A DNA stretch of 42,662 nucleotides, taken from NCBI RefSeq assembly GCF_016612545.1, contig NZ_JAENRY010000036.1:1-42662 (forward strand). The letters are read 5' to 3'. Below the pieces are notes generated by a model. That model had not been told where the DNA came from and did no database searches. It worked only from the letters and a program-made list of their open reading frames with translations. This document shows, in pieces, positions 1-8,800 of the stretch; position 1 is the stretch's first letter, and each line of letters begins with the position of its first letter. The stretch is from Streptomyces sp. MBT65 (GTDB lineage: Bacteria > Actinomycetota > Actinomycetes > Streptomycetales > Streptomycetaceae). The position numbers and the translations under genes are program-made.

Positions 1-1245
1 ACACGTTACTTACCGCCCTCTCAGCGGTGGGACGCGGTCGTGGTGGGTGGCGGCCTGGCCGGTCTGGCCTGTACGCGCGATCTGTGTGCGCGGGGGCTGC
101 GGGTACGACTGCTGGAGGCCGGGGACCGGGTCGGCGGCCGGATGCGCAGCGACCGGGTGGAGGGCTGTGTGGTGGACCGGGGGTTCCAGGTGTTCAACAC
201 CGCGTATCCGCAGGTGCGTGCCCGTGTGCCGCTGCGAGAGCTGCGGCTGCGGCCGTTCACACCCGGGGTGCTGGTGCACGACGGCGGCCGGCGGCTGCGG
301 TTCGCCGACCCGACGCGCGCACCGAGACAGGCACTGCGTGGTGCGGTCGGCGGGCTGGCCGGGCCCCGCGATCTGGCGGCCCTGGCCTCGCTGACCGGCT
401 TCGACGCGCTGGCCCCGGCGGCTCTGGTTCGGCGGCCACGCGACACGTCCACACGGCGGGCGCTGGCGGCGGCGGGCTTCAGCGAGGGGTTCGTGGAACG
501 GTTCTTCCGTCCGTTCCTGTCGGGCGTGTTCCTGGAGGAGGACCTGGCGACCTCCAGCCGGTTCTTCCACCTGGTGTGGCGGAGCATGGCGCGCGGCACG
601 ATCTGTCTCCCCGCGGCGGGTGTGGGTGCCGTACCCGAGTCGCTGGCGTCCGCACTGCCTCCGGGGACGGTCGCGCTGGAATCGCCGGTGACGGCGTTGA
701 CCGAGGAGGGCGTGCTGGACTCTGACGGCCGATCGGTGCCCGCGCGAGCGGTGGTCGTCGCCACGGACGCAGCCACGGCGGCCCGGCTGGAGCCCGGGTT
801 GACCGTGCCGCCGCACCGCACGGTGACCACCTACTACCACCTCGCGTCCCGCTCACCGCTGCGCGAACCGACCCTCCTCACGGACACGCGACGACGCTTC
901 ACCAACAGCGTCGTACTGAGCGAGGTCCACACCGGCTACGCGCCGCGCGGGTACGCGCTGATCGCCACTTCCGTGCTCGGCGACGACAGCGAGGGACGGG
1001 AAAGGGCGACGCGCAACGCGCTCGCCGAGTGCTATGGGACCGACACGGCGGACTGGGGCCTGCTCACCGTCCGGACGGTGGCCGGAGCGCTGCCGGCCAT
1101 GGAACCGGGTCTGCCCCTCAGCCGCCGTACCCGGACGGCCGCCGGGCGCTACGTCTGCGGTGACCACCGGGCCACCGGCTCGGTGCAGGGTGCGCTCGCT
1201 TCAGGGGCGCGCGCCGCCCGGGAGGTGGCCGCCGACCTGGGCTGA
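1..1245 (+). CDS. FAD-dependent amine oxidase / phytoene-desaturase-like oxidoreductase (5' partial)
   Basis: Flavoprotein of the amine oxidase/protoporphyrinogen oxidase superfamily. The frame is open to the first base of the window, and the Rossmann motif VVVGGGLAGL lies about 13 codons in. The GTG at position 40 would cut into that motif, so the true start is probably just upstream and the gene is listed as partial. After the dinucleotide-binding loop comes an acidic LLEAGD segment that would bind the FAD ribose, then GGRM. The C-terminus carries CGDHRATGSVQGALASG, the usual second FAD-contact motif of the family. About 415 residues are visible, a normal length. The substrate cannot be told from sequence. 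It ends 23 bp from the convergent photolyase gene. Streptomyces light-induced loci often pair a photolyase with a flavin oxidoreductase, so a shared light or carotenoid context is possible but only inferred. Confidence 0.85.
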   Translation, partial: TRYLPPSQRWDAVVVGGGLAGLACTRDLCARGLRVRLLEAGDRVGGRMRSDRVEGCVVDRGFQVFNTAYPQVRARVPLRELRLRPFTPGVLVHDGGRRLRFADPTRAPRQALRGAVGGLAGPRDLAALASLTGFDALAPAALVRRPRDTSTRRALAAAGFSEGFVERFFRPFLSGVFLEEDLATSSRFFHLVWRSMARGTICLPAAGVGAVPESLASALPPGTVALESPVTALTEEGVLDSDGRSVPARAVVVATDAATAARLEPGLTVPPHRTVTTYYHLASRSPLREPTLLTDTRRRFTNSVVLSEVHTGYAPRGYALIATSVLGDDSEGRERATRNALAECYGTDTADWGLLTVRTVAGALPAMEPGLPLSRRTRTAAGRYVCGDHRATGSVQGALASGARAAREVAADLG

Positions 1246-1268
1246 ACCGGCCGGTCCGTGCACCGGGT

Positions 1269-2777
1269 TCACGGCGTCTGCTTGTCCCAGCGCCGGTCGG
1301 CGGCGAGCACCTCGTCCAGGTTGCCGAGCCTGTCCAGGCCCTGCACGGCCCGGGCGGTGCGCTGGTTGGCGGCGAGCAGGTCGCGATGGCGGTGGGCGAA
1401 GGACCAGTATCCGGTGGTGAAAGGACAGGCCCGTTCCCCCGCGCGGTCGCCGGGGCGGTAGGCGCAGCCGTCGCAGAGGTCGCTCATACGGTGGATGTAG
1501 GCGCCGCCCGACGTGTACGGCTTGGTCGTCATGCGACCGCCGTCGGCGTACTGGGACATGCCGGTGACGTTGGGCAGCATCACCCAGTCGTAGCCGTCGA
1601 CGAAGCAGCGGTGGAACCAGTCGGTGACCTGGCTCGGCTCCCAGCCCCGCTGGAGGGCGTGACTGCCGAGGATCATCAGGCGCGGGATGTGGTGGGTCCA
1701 TCCCGTGTCCCGCACCTGGGCGAGGACCGTGGCGAGACAGCGGGCCGTGACCGCGTCGGAGTCGAGTTCGAGGAACCATTCGGGCAGCGCGGTGTGATGC
1801 CCCAGTCCGTTCTCGTGCCGGTAGTCCTCGCCGAAGTACCAGTACAGCTGCCACACGTACTCACGCCATCCGGCTACCTGCCGGACGAATCCCTCGACGC
1901 TGTTGACAGGAGCCCGGCCGGCACGCCAGGCCTCCTCCGCGGCGGCGACCGTCTCCCACGGGTCGAGAAGGCCGAGGTTGAGCGACGCGGAGAGCAGGCT
2001 GTGGCTCATCACCGGGTCGGCGGCGAGCATGGCGTCCTCGTGCGGGCCGAACCCGGCCAGCCGATGGTCGACGAACCGGCGGAGCGCCGCACGAGCCTCC
2101 CCTGGGGTGGCGGGAAAGAGGCGGGGTCCGTCGCGGCCGACGAAACGGATGCCGTCCTCGCGCTCCCAGCGGTCGAGGTCGGCGCGCACCTCGGCGTCGA
2201 TGTCGTCCTCGCGGGGGCGGTAGGGCGCGGGAGCGCCCAGGGTGCGCACACCACGAGGGGGGCGTTCCCGGTTGGCCTCATCGTGGTTCCATCGCCCGCC
2301 GGCCGGACTGCCGCCGTCCATGAGCAGGCCCAGCGCCCGGCGCGCCCAGCGGTAGAAGTCCTCCTGCCGCAGCCTCCCGCCTCCGCCGTGCTCGTCGGCC
2401 CAGACACGGAAGGCGTCCTGAGGAACGAGAAAGCCCCGCGCGGGAAGCACCCGTACCTGTTCCAGGGAACGCACCAGTCCCAGAGCGGCGCGTGAGGTGG
2501 GGTGATGAACGGTCACCGGATTGTCGCCGACCGCCTCGCGCAGCCCTTCACGGTAGGTGTCGGCGCGGACATAGCTGACGCGGTCGCCGAGTTCGGCTGC
2601 CCGGTGGCGCATCGCGGAGAGCACCAGGTGGGCCTTGGCGCGGTGGAAGCGGCGGCGCCGGAACACCGAGCGGGCCTCGATCATCACCACCTTGCTGTCG
2701 CGAGCGGGACCGCCCTCTTCCGGCGCGAGGAAGTGCGGGCCCAACTGGTCGCCGAACAGCCAGTGCCAGTCGTTCAT
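1269..2777 (-). CDS. phrB: Iron-sulfur bacterial cryptochrome/(6-4) photolyase (FeS-BCP, PhrB type)
   Basis: Light-driven DNA repair flavoenzyme of the FeS-BCP class, 502 aa, cytoplasmic. The N-terminus (MNDWHWLFGDQLGPHF) is typical of these proteins. The C-terminal catalytic part has GHHTALPEWF, HHIPRLMILG and PNVTGMSQYADGG. Four cysteines that would bind a 4Fe-4S cluster are present at C347, C435, C438 and C451; their spacing (88, then CxxC, then 12 residues) matches that known for Agrobacterium PhrB. Start chosen at the ATG at 2777, preceded by CGGAGTGACC. The frame stays open about 129 codons further upstream, but that stretch is arginine-rich and unlike the family. The family repairs (6-4) photoproducts using FAD and a lumazine-type antenna; activity here is inferred. 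Gene and neighbour at 1-1245 converge. Confidence 0.93.
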   Translation of the reverse strand: MNDWHWLFGDQLGPHFLAPEEGGPARDSKVVMIEARSVFRRRRFHRAKAHLVLSAMRHRAAELGDRVSYVRADTYREGLREAVGDNPVTVHHPTSRAALGLVRSLEQVRVLPARGFLVPQDAFRVWADEHGGGGRLRQEDFYRWARRALGLLMDGGSPAGGRWNHDEANRERPPRGVRTLGAPAPYRPREDDIDAEVRADLDRWEREDGIRFVGRDGPRLFPATPGEARAALRRFVDHRLAGFGPHEDAMLAADPVMSHSLLSASLNLGLLDPWETVAAAEEAWRAGRAPVNSVEGFVRQVAGWREYVWQLYWYFGEDYRHENGLGHHTALPEWFLELDSDAVTARCLATVLAQVRDTGWTHHIPRLMILGSHALQRGWEPSQVTDWFHRCFVDGYDWVMLPNVTGMSQYADGGRMTTKPYTSGGAYIHRMSDLCDGCAYRPGDRAGERACPFTTGYWSFAHRHRDLLAANQRTARAVQGLDRLGNLDEVLAADRRWDKQTP

Positions 2778-3538
2778 GGTCACTCCGTGAGGTGAGGGGC
2801 CGGCGCGGAGGTCCGGGCTCGTGCCGGTGTCACGCGGCTCCCGCAACCATCGCGGAGCCGCTGGGCACAGCAGCAACGTACGGGAGGCAGCGGAGTCGAC
2901 TGGTACGGAAAGCGAGCCGATCAGCCGTTGGGCGTAATCGCGGGCACCGCACGAGCGCGGCCCCGGGGCGCTGCCACCGGGCGGCGGCATCGTGGCACGG
3001 CTCTGGTTCAGAAAGCAGCCGGGCACGTCGCCCGCCTGCCGGTCGAGGACGTAGCCGTTGCGCGCCCGGTTGGACAGCGCGTACGTGATGCGGCCGGCGG
3101 GATGGACCCGTCGCCTTCTCACTGCCGGCCGGGCCCAAGGTCTAAAAGGATGTCCCACGCCCAAGCGCGCGAGGTCCCGGAATCTTGGCGGCCCAACCAG
3201 GCGAACTCACACCAGGAGTGTTGGCCGGCCGGCCGTCTGCGCGTCAGTTCGGACGGACTGGCAGTGATCCGGACTTGACCTTGGAGCCGGGTTGAAAGTT
3301 GACCGGCGATGACAGGGAGACCCGTGCGCGACCTTCCGAGTACGCCGGAGTCAACTGCGTGAGCGTCGAGGGACGTTGGACGCAGGCTCCGTGACGGATC
3401 TCATCGCCTGTGCGTCGAGTTCGGTTCGTGGCGTGTCAGCGGCGCTGGTGAGGGTCGGCGGGGACGCGTCACGCTGAGCCGCTGATACTCCACGTGACCC
3501 ATCCCCGCCGGCCGGCAAGCAGAAGGGCCTGCCGTAGG
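2778..3538. other. Intergenic stretch without a convincing gene
   Basis: About 760 bp between the photolyase start and the end of the methyltransferase gene. The minus-strand frame leading into phrB is open through most of it and includes a moderately protein-like patch near 3000-3105 (it reads ITYALSNRARNGYVLDRQ), but without a ribosome binding site or family match. This may be a remnant of a lost gene. The phrB promoter should lie here; no clear -35/-10 pair was found. Confidence 0.4.
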
Positions 3539-4297
3539 TCAGGCCGTCTTCTTGAAGACGAGCACTTCCGTGGACGCCACGCCCAGGGGAGCCAGGAAGT
3601 GGGCCTCAAGGGTGAGGCCGAGCGTCGCGAAGAGGTCCACGCACGTGCGTCGGGGCATGGCGGCCGGGAACGAGTCGTGACCCGTCCCGCCCTTCGTCGC
3701 CCAGACACGCATCGCCTCCGGGTCGAGGCAGGTCTCCGTCATGACGTCGAAGACGATCCGCCCGCCCGGCCGTGTGACGCGGGCCATTTCGAAGAAGTAG
3801 CGGCAGGTGCCGAGGAAGGTCAGGGTGTTGAAGACTTTGTGCGCCTGGACGAGGTCGACGCTGACGTCCGGTGTCGCGTCGAGACTGAATCCTGTCACCG
3901 GTTGAGCGACCACTCCGAAGGTGTTCACCAGGTAGGTGGCCCAGGGCTCCGCCGTCTCGTAGATCTCGTAGCGGGTCGGCGAGCACTCCTTCAGCGTCTT
4001 CTCCAGGTACCGCCCGGATCCGGGGCCGATCTCCAGCACCGAGTCCGGTACCGCGGCGAAGACGCCGAGGGTCCGTAGTTCGTCGACGGTGGACTGGGTG
4101 GCCCCCGGGGTCCCGTTCATGACCTCGTCGATGTAGTCGCCCACCGACAGACCGGCCGCTCGCGCTGCCCGCATCGTCGGCTCGAACGGTATGAAATCGT
4201 CGACACCGCCTTGAGGGATGGTGCTGCGCACGAGTTGGAACCCCGTGCGTTCCAGGAGCCGCTTCGCCCCGGACTTCGCCCTGCCTGCTGCCGTCAT
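3539..4297 (-). CDS. Class I SAM-dependent methyltransferase
   Basis: Predicted soluble methyltransferase, 252 aa. Motif I for S-adenosylmethionine binding is VLEIGPGSGRYL (about residues 87-98). An acidic residue follows at the end of the next strand (EIYETAEP), and a post-I aspartate region (VDLVQAHKVF) and a motif like RVTRPGGRIVFDV come later, in the usual order. The start at 4297 is supported by AAGGAGTGGACCG just upstream; longer in-frame starts have no such site. The first 80 residues are an N-terminal extension with basic and amphipathic segments, seen in methyltransferases of sugar or secondary metabolism, but the acceptor cannot be named. No operon partner: the next gene upstream lies more than 320 bp away. 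Confidence 0.85.
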   Translation of the reverse strand: MTAAGRAKSGAKRLLERTGFQLVRSTIPQGGVDDFIPFEPTMRAARAAGLSVGDYIDEVMNGTPGATQSTVDELRTLGVFAAVPDSVLEIGPGSGRYLEKTLKECSPTRYEIYETAEPWATYLVNTFGVVAQPVTGFSLDATPDVSVDLVQAHKVFNTLTFLGTCRYFFEMARVTRPGGRIVFDVMTETCLDPEAMRVWATKGGTGHDSFPAAMPRRTCVDLFATLGLTLEAHFLAPLGVASTEVLVFKKTA

Positions 4298-4624
4298 CGG
4301 TCCACTCCTTCCCGGGCCGCCAATGGCGCCCGGCCTTGCGCGGTGCACAACTCGTACGTACGCCTTGAGCGAGCGCCGGCGCGCTCGGCTGGGACCCGAG
4401 CAGCAACACGGCCTCGGACCTTCGGATGTGCTGTGGTGGACGGGCCGATGCGGCCCGCGGCGACGACGGGCACAATCGCTCGCGTCGCAAGTGACATGCG
4501 GTTCAAAGGACTTCCCCCTGCCACGGGACTCGCGCGGAGCCCGCGTGCCGGAATGGCGGACAGAACCGTCCCCGAGGAGGACGGGTGAGTACACCGGAAG
4601 CCGTACGGATGCCGCTGTGACGGA
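4298..4624. other. Intergenic stretch, promoter region of the methyltransferase gene
   Basis: 327 bp between the methyltransferase start and the end of the membrane protein gene. Six-frame reading gives only arginine/proline-rich shadow frames. Only the ribosome binding site for 4297 is clear. Confidence 0.4.
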
Positions 4625-5257
4625 TCAAGCGGCGGGGTACGGCAGGGGTAGGTGCGGCGGGCCGCGGCGGACCACTGCGCCGGCCAGCAGAGCTGATGAC
4701 GAGGGAGCCCGCGTCGGTCCGGAGTCCACGCGCCCGGCGGCCGCGGACTCCGTTGCTTTGTATGCGATATGACCAGGAACCAGGAGCCTGCGCAGCAGTG
4801 CGCGCAACGCGCACCACTCCTTCCTGGCTGCGTACAGCACGCGGCGCACACTGTCGTCGAGTCCATGCAGCAGGACCGCGCAGAGCAGGGCCAGCAGGAT
4901 GTGGCCGATCACCACGGGCCACCCAGCGAGGACAGAGGACGGCAGCGGTCCGTGGTCCCGGAATGCGACCGAGCTGTCGGCGAGGACGAACCAGTACCCG
5001 ATGACGGCCTGGCAGCCGAACGCCAACAGCACTTGCGTACGGAGCGACTTGCCGCTGCCGGCACCGGGCAGTGCCACGACGAACAGGAAACAGGCCGCCA
5101 GCGCCTTCACGAGCCGAGACGGGTTCGATTCGAAGGCCAGGTCATGCACGATCACCGTGACCATGGTTCCGAGCAGGGAAAACATCCCTGCGCGGGCGAC
5201 TGCCATCGTCGCCGCAGGTGGCACGTGGCCACGGCGGCCCACAGCGAAAACGCGCAA
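4625..5257 (-). CDS. Small integral membrane protein of unknown function
   Basis: About 210 aa with three or four hydrophobic segments: around AGMFSLLGTMVTVIV, ACFLFVVALPG, AFGCQAVIGYWFVLA and VVIGHILLALLCAVLL. A basic helix (RRVLYAARKEWCALRALLRRLL) and a low-complexity tail follow. I do not recognise a family. Start assignment: a strong GGAGGGGGGAAGA lies directly before a TTG codon at 5257, in frame six codons after the longest possible start; the first ATG (5206) has no such site. The TTG start is therefore preferred, though a shorter form is possible. Similar multi-span proteins with a GRRGHVPPA-like N-terminus occur in actinomycetes as conserved membrane proteins, but no role follows from that. 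Confidence 0.6.
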   Translation of the reverse strand: MRVFAVGRRGHVPPAATMAVARAGMFSLLGTMVTVIVHDLAFESNPSRLVKALAACFLFVVALPGAGSGKSLRTQVLLAFGCQAVIGYWFVLADSSVAFRDHGPLPSSVLAGWPVVIGHILLALLCAVLLHGLDDSVRRVLYAARKEWCALRALLRRLLVPGHIAYKATESAAAGRVDSGPTRAPSSSALLAGAVVRRGPPHLPLPYPAA

Positions 5258-5512
5258 TCTTCCCCCCTCCAACAATCAGACATCATGGGTCCTAGTACGC
5301 GACTTGTCACGTTTTCTGTCCTGTCGGCCCGGGTCTCGCCCTCTTTCAAGCGCGTCTCGACGACATCTGATCGCCCGGTTCGTCCAGGCGGTCGCCCTGG
5401 TCAACCATGACTTGCCCGGCGGCCTCCAGGACGAGTCCGGCAGGAAAGGGCCCACGATGCACCCCGCGACTGGTCGGGGAGGCGGAAGTGACGCGCACGT
5501 GACGCGGTCAGC

Positions 5513-5917
5513 TCATCCGCAGCAGGAGCAGCCGTGGGCGCAACCGCAGGAATCCTTTGCGCCGTCGGCCTCCTTCAGCGCCGTCAGGCCGGTGGGAGCG
5601 CAGCAGTTGTCGCCGTGCCATGCCTCGCGGCCCTCCTTGACCGCGACGGCGGCGATGACCAGGGCCGCGATCGGGTCGGCCCAGGTCCAGCCGAAGAGGG
5701 AGTTGGCGAGCAGGCCGACGAGGAGGACGGCCGACAGGTAGGTGCACAGCAGGGTCTGCCTGGAGTCGGCCACGGCGGAGGCGGAGCCCAGTTCGAGACC
5801 GGCACGGCGTTGGGCGGCGGACAGGAACGGCATGATCGCCAGGGAGAGGGCGGCCGGCACGATACCGGGCGTGGAGTGCCCGGCATCGCCGGTGCCGGTC
5901 AGGGCGCGGGCCCGTTC
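5513..5917 (-). pseudogene. Cation diffusion facilitator-type transporter, C-terminal half only
   Basis: The frame reads TGTGDAGHSTPGIVPAALSL, then MPFLSAAQRRAGLELGSASA, then two membrane spans (TYLSAVLLVGLLANSLFG and ADPIAALVIAAVAVKEG). It ends in a cysteine-rich tail, CGCAHGCSCCG, likely a metal-binding end. This matches the second half of short CDF-like cation transporters of actinomycetes. The N-terminal half is missing: upstream of about 5917 the sequence becomes an IS3-type transposase in another frame. No start codon with a ribosome binding site remains. Loss by IS insertion followed by deletion is the simplest explanation. Confidence 0.8.
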
Positions 5918-6485
5918 GCTGTTCGAAGGCGATCGGGCCGACCTGGCCGATCGCTGAATGCCTTCTCCTGGTGTTGTAGCGGGCGATCCAGCGGAAGACC
6001 GCGAGGCGGGCCTCGCGCACTCCTGGCCAGCGTTTCCGGCCTTGCAGGGTTTCCCGTTTCAGGGCCGCGTTGAAGCTCTCCGCGGCGGCGTCGTCCGCGC
6101 TCGTCCCGACCTCTCCGCGAGAACGGATCACGCGGAGTTCGCGACATGCCTTCGCGAAGTCCTTCGAGGCGTACTGGGCCCCGTTCTCGCTGTGGAAGAC
6201 CGCACCGGCCAGGTCACCGCCGCGAGTGCGGGCGGCGGCGTCGAGCGCGTCGGTGACCAGCTCGGTGCGCATGTGATCGGCGACCGTCCAGCCCGCCAGG
6301 CGCTTCGAGTAGAGGTCCAACACCGTTGCCCGGTACGGGACTTGGCCGTAGCCGACGGGCAAGTAGGTGATGTCGCCGACATACTTGGTGTTCGGTTCGC
6401 CCGCGGTGAAGTCGCGCTGCAGCAGGTCGGGGACCTGGGCCGCGTCCGGCGCGGGCACCGTGGTGGTGACCTTCTCAGCCTCGCG
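5918..6485 (-). pseudogene. IS3-family transposase OrfB fragment (rve/DDE domain)
   Basis: About 190 codons of an OrfB integrase core: RDFTAGEPNTKYVGDITYLP, DLYSKRLAGWTVADHMRTEL, then HSENGAQYASKDF, AAAESFNAALKRETLQGRKRW and YNTRRRHSAIGQ. The first catalytic Asp (GDITYL) and the Glu (AAAESFN) are present. The middle catalytic Asp, normally in HSDxGxQY, is Glu here. The fragment is cut at both ends: the 3' side joins the cation transporter fragment and the 5' side joins a glycosyltransferase fragment. No inverted ends were found. Certainly inactive. Confidence 0.88.
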
Positions 6486-6883
6486 TTCAGCCGCACCGCC
6501 GGAACCATCCCGATCATCTCCATCGCTCACGGCCCCGAAGTGATGGCGGCCGAGCGCAACACGAGGCCGTGCTCGAAGTCGCCGGCGCCAGCGCCGCGAT
6601 CGTCACCCCGACCTCCGTCTTCGCCGACCGCATCGACCGCCTCACCGGGCGCCGGTTCACCGACCGCATCGCCATCATCCCGTGGGGCATCCGTCTGGCC
6701 GATGCCCATGTACGCGATCAGCCTTCCGCAGGGACCGGACCTCTGTCTCTGGTGCAAGCCGGTCGCCTGGACGACAACAAATCAACGATCATCGCCATCG
6801 AATCCCTCGTATTCACCGATCAGCCGCACCACTTGACCCTGATCGGCAAGTTCACCGCAGTGGCGATAACGGGACCGGTGTGA
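6486..6883 (+). pseudogene. Glycosyltransferase (family 4-like) fragment with frameshift
   Basis: Two consecutive plus-strand frames give one broken protein. First comes GTIPIISIAHGPEVMAAERN; then, after a shift near 6565, VLEVAGASAAIVTPTSVFAD and RIDRLTGRRFTDRIAIIPWG, followed by GPLSLVQAGRLDDNKS. This resembles the join between the two Rossmann domains of GT4-type enzymes (the 'V.PnGI' and 'GRL...K' regions). Both termini are missing and the 3' end stops near LTLIGKF. It abuts the transposase fragment on its left. Family assignment is moderate; the truncated state is clear. Confidence 0.6.
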
Positions 6884-6921
6884 GCCGGCCCGGCGGTCGC
6901 TCACCCATGGCGAAGGGTGCG

Positions 6922-7299
6922 CTACGGCCGGTTGAGGGTGATGGAGTTGATCGGCGTGAGGTTCTCGTACCCCCAATCGTCCTGAAAGAGGATCTCAACG
7001 CAGTTGGTGCCGCCGTAGTTCTTGCACAGGCTGGCGGTGGCGTCACCGTACTGGTTGTTGAGGACCCAATGGTCCCCGTACTGGTTGCTCAGATTGTGGT
7101 AGCCGTAGCTGGAGTACTGGACCGTCGGGTGCGGGTCGTTGAAGGGTTCGACGCCCTCGCGCCAGATACACACGTTGCCGGACCTGCATCCGTACACCGT
7201 GGAGTCGCCGGCGGGCGCTGCCTGGGCGGCGCCGCTTATCGACACCACCGCCGTGGCCGCGGTCGCGAACGCGGCGGCGGCGCTCATCACCTTGCGCAT
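6922..7299 (-). CDS. Secreted peptidase inhibitor, family I36-like
   Basis: 125-aa exported protein. A Sec signal peptide covers residues 1-28 (MRKVMSAAAA... ending AQA). The mature part has CRSGNVCIWREG near its start and four cysteines in total (C38, C44, C92, C100), enough for two disulfides. The C-x-x-G-x-V-C-I-W signature is typical of the I36 inhibitors related to the Streptomyces metalloprotease inhibitor SMPI, a crystallin-like beta fold. The start at 7299 has GGGGGAAAC just upstream. Target protease not predictable. It is flanked by a glycosyltransferase fragment and an IS, so it stands alone as one transcription unit. Confidence 0.82.
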   Translation of the reverse strand: MRKVMSAAAAFATAATAVVSISGAAQAAPAGDSTVYGCRSGNVCIWREGVEPFNDPHPTVQYSSYGYHNLSNQYGDHWVLNNQYGDATASLCKNYGGTNCVEILFQDDWGYENLTPINSITLNRP

Positions 7300-7406
7300 G
7301 TTTCCCCCTGCTGGAGATTGCCTGCAGTCTCGGAGGCACCGGATCAATCCGGAGGACAGAGCAAGGCACGGTCAGCTCTGTCGACAGCCGCGTAGACCGC
7401 ACGAAT

Positions 7407-7466
7407 GGTGGCCACCACCATGGGCTCTTCCTCCCATGGCTGCCACCCTTTCGATGCTGATCGAAA
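7407..7466. promoter_or_regulatory. Two adjacent inverted repeats upstream of the I36-like gene
   Basis: First, CCATGGG (7418-7424) pairs with CCCATGG (7433-7439), with an outer GGTGGC (7407-7412)/GCCACC (7442-7447). Second, TTTCGAT-GCTG-ATCGAAA at 7449-7466 is a perfect 7-bp palindrome with a 4-nt centre. They lie 108-167 bp before the start at 7299, where an operator could sit. The second resembles palindromic operators of LacI/TetR-type regulators, but no regulator can be assigned. It could also be a terminator of a gene now lost. Confidence 0.4.
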
Positions 7467-7522
7467 CGGTCACCTTCGACGCGTCCCGTGAGAGAACTCA
7501 GGGAAAGCCAACGTTGATGAAG

Positions 7523-8800
7523 TGAGGTTCCCCCGGTGTGCGGGAGGTGCTGATCAGCTGGTCAGGGCGGGTTGACGGGGTTTCAGGTTCGTTCGTTTGG
7601 CCGGTGCCTGGTCGGCGTAGTGCTTCTCCTCGAACTCGACTGGACTGAGGTAGCCGAGCCGTTTCTGGATGCGCCGGGGAGTTATAGAAGCCGTCGATGT
7701 ACTCGAACAGCGCGAGGTTCACCTCGGCCCGGGTGGCGAAGACGCGCCCACGGATGCATTCGGTCCTGATGAGCATCCACAGTTCTCCGCGAGGGCGTTG
7801 TCGTACGAGTCCCCGGCTGAGCCCATGGACGCGTGAACTCCCGCCCGCACCAGGCGAGTTGTCAGCTTCACGGACGTGTACCGACAGCCGTGGTCGGCAT
7901 GGTGGACGAGCGCGCCGGGCTCGACCTCGCGGGAGGCGAGGGCGTACTCGATGGTGGTCAGGACCAGGTCGGCGTCCGCCCGGGCGGAGGTCTCCCAGGC
8001 CACCACCCGGCGTGAGAACGCGTCCCGGATCGCCGACAGCCACAAGGGCCCCTCACCGGTTGCGATCATCGTGAGGTCGGTGACCCACAGCCGGTTCGGG
8101 GCGGGTGCGGTGAAGTCGCGCTCGACCAGGTCCGGGGCGAGCGTGGCCTTGAGATCGCGGCGTGTGAAAGCGCTTCGGCGGGGGCTGATGCCCGCGATGC
8201 CGGCCTCGCGCTGGAGCACGGCGTGCACGCGCGGCGAGCCGTAGATCCCGTCCGAGTCGGCGTGGATCTCCTTGATCTGCTCCGTGAGTCCCACGTCCCG
8301 GCGCCGGCGTTCGCACGGCTCGCGCTCGGCACGACGCCGGTGGTAGTACGTCGAGGAGGCAATGGACAGTTCCCGCAGTACGCACTCGACTCCCAGGTGC
8401 GGGTGCTCGTCGATGAGCGCCGTCACCTCGGCCGGGTCGGGGCGAGCTGCGCCGCGAAAACCGTCGAGGCCGTCCGCAGGACGTCGTTGGTCCGTTTGAG
8501 CTGGACGTTCTCCTTGCGCGGCGCGGCGAGTCGGCGCGTTCATCAGTGGTCAGCCGGTCATCCCGCTCGCCGGCGTCCGCCTCGGCCTGCCGGATCCAGC
8601 CCCACAGGGCCTCCGGATGCACGCCGAGATCGACAGCAAGCTTCTTGATCTGCGGCTTCGGGTCGGAGGCGGGGTACATCCGCACCGCACGCTCACGCAA
8701 ACTCCAGCGAGTACTTTCAGGGAGCGGCCATGATCGATGTTCCTCTCATGAGAAGCATCTGCCCCTCTGTCAACACACCCCGCATCTCGGGGGAACCTCA
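7523..8800 (-). mobile_element. IS3-family insertion sequence, complete ends, decayed genes
   Basis: A 1278-bp element bounded by imperfect inverted repeats. The left end at 7523-7545 and the right end at 8778-8800 (reverse complement) both begin TGAGGTTCCCCCG and agree at 19 of 23 positions. The interior holds overlapping orfA/orfB remnants on the minus strand. No matching 3-4 bp target duplication is visible (GAAG on the left, GACC on the right), which suggests flanking rearrangement. Non-autonomous at best. Confidence 0.85.
7554..8731 (-). pseudogene. IS3-type transposase (orfA + orfB), multiply broken
   Basis: Reading from 8731, orfA starts ATG GCC GCT CCC but hits TGA at codon 5, and an extra base shifts the frame again soon after. 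The helix-turn-helix region (PQIKKLAVDLGVHPEALWGW) is otherwise intact. orfB continues with PHLGVECVLRELSIASSTYY, NRLWVTDLTMIATGEGPLWL, HHADHGCRYTSVKL and GDSYDNALAEN, so all three DDE residues survive. A stretch that should link the HTH_21 part to the core (around AGIAGISPRR) is missing. Two further shifts occur near LWMLIRTECIRGRVFATRAE and after FEYIDGFYN. The original end, LKPRQPALTS then TGA, is at 7554. Confidence 0.88.

Noticed and set aside
1243..1271. Possible bidirectional terminator between the amine oxidase and photolyase genes
   Set aside because: TGAACCGG/CCGGGTTCA needs a bulge and covers both stop codons; too weak to list.
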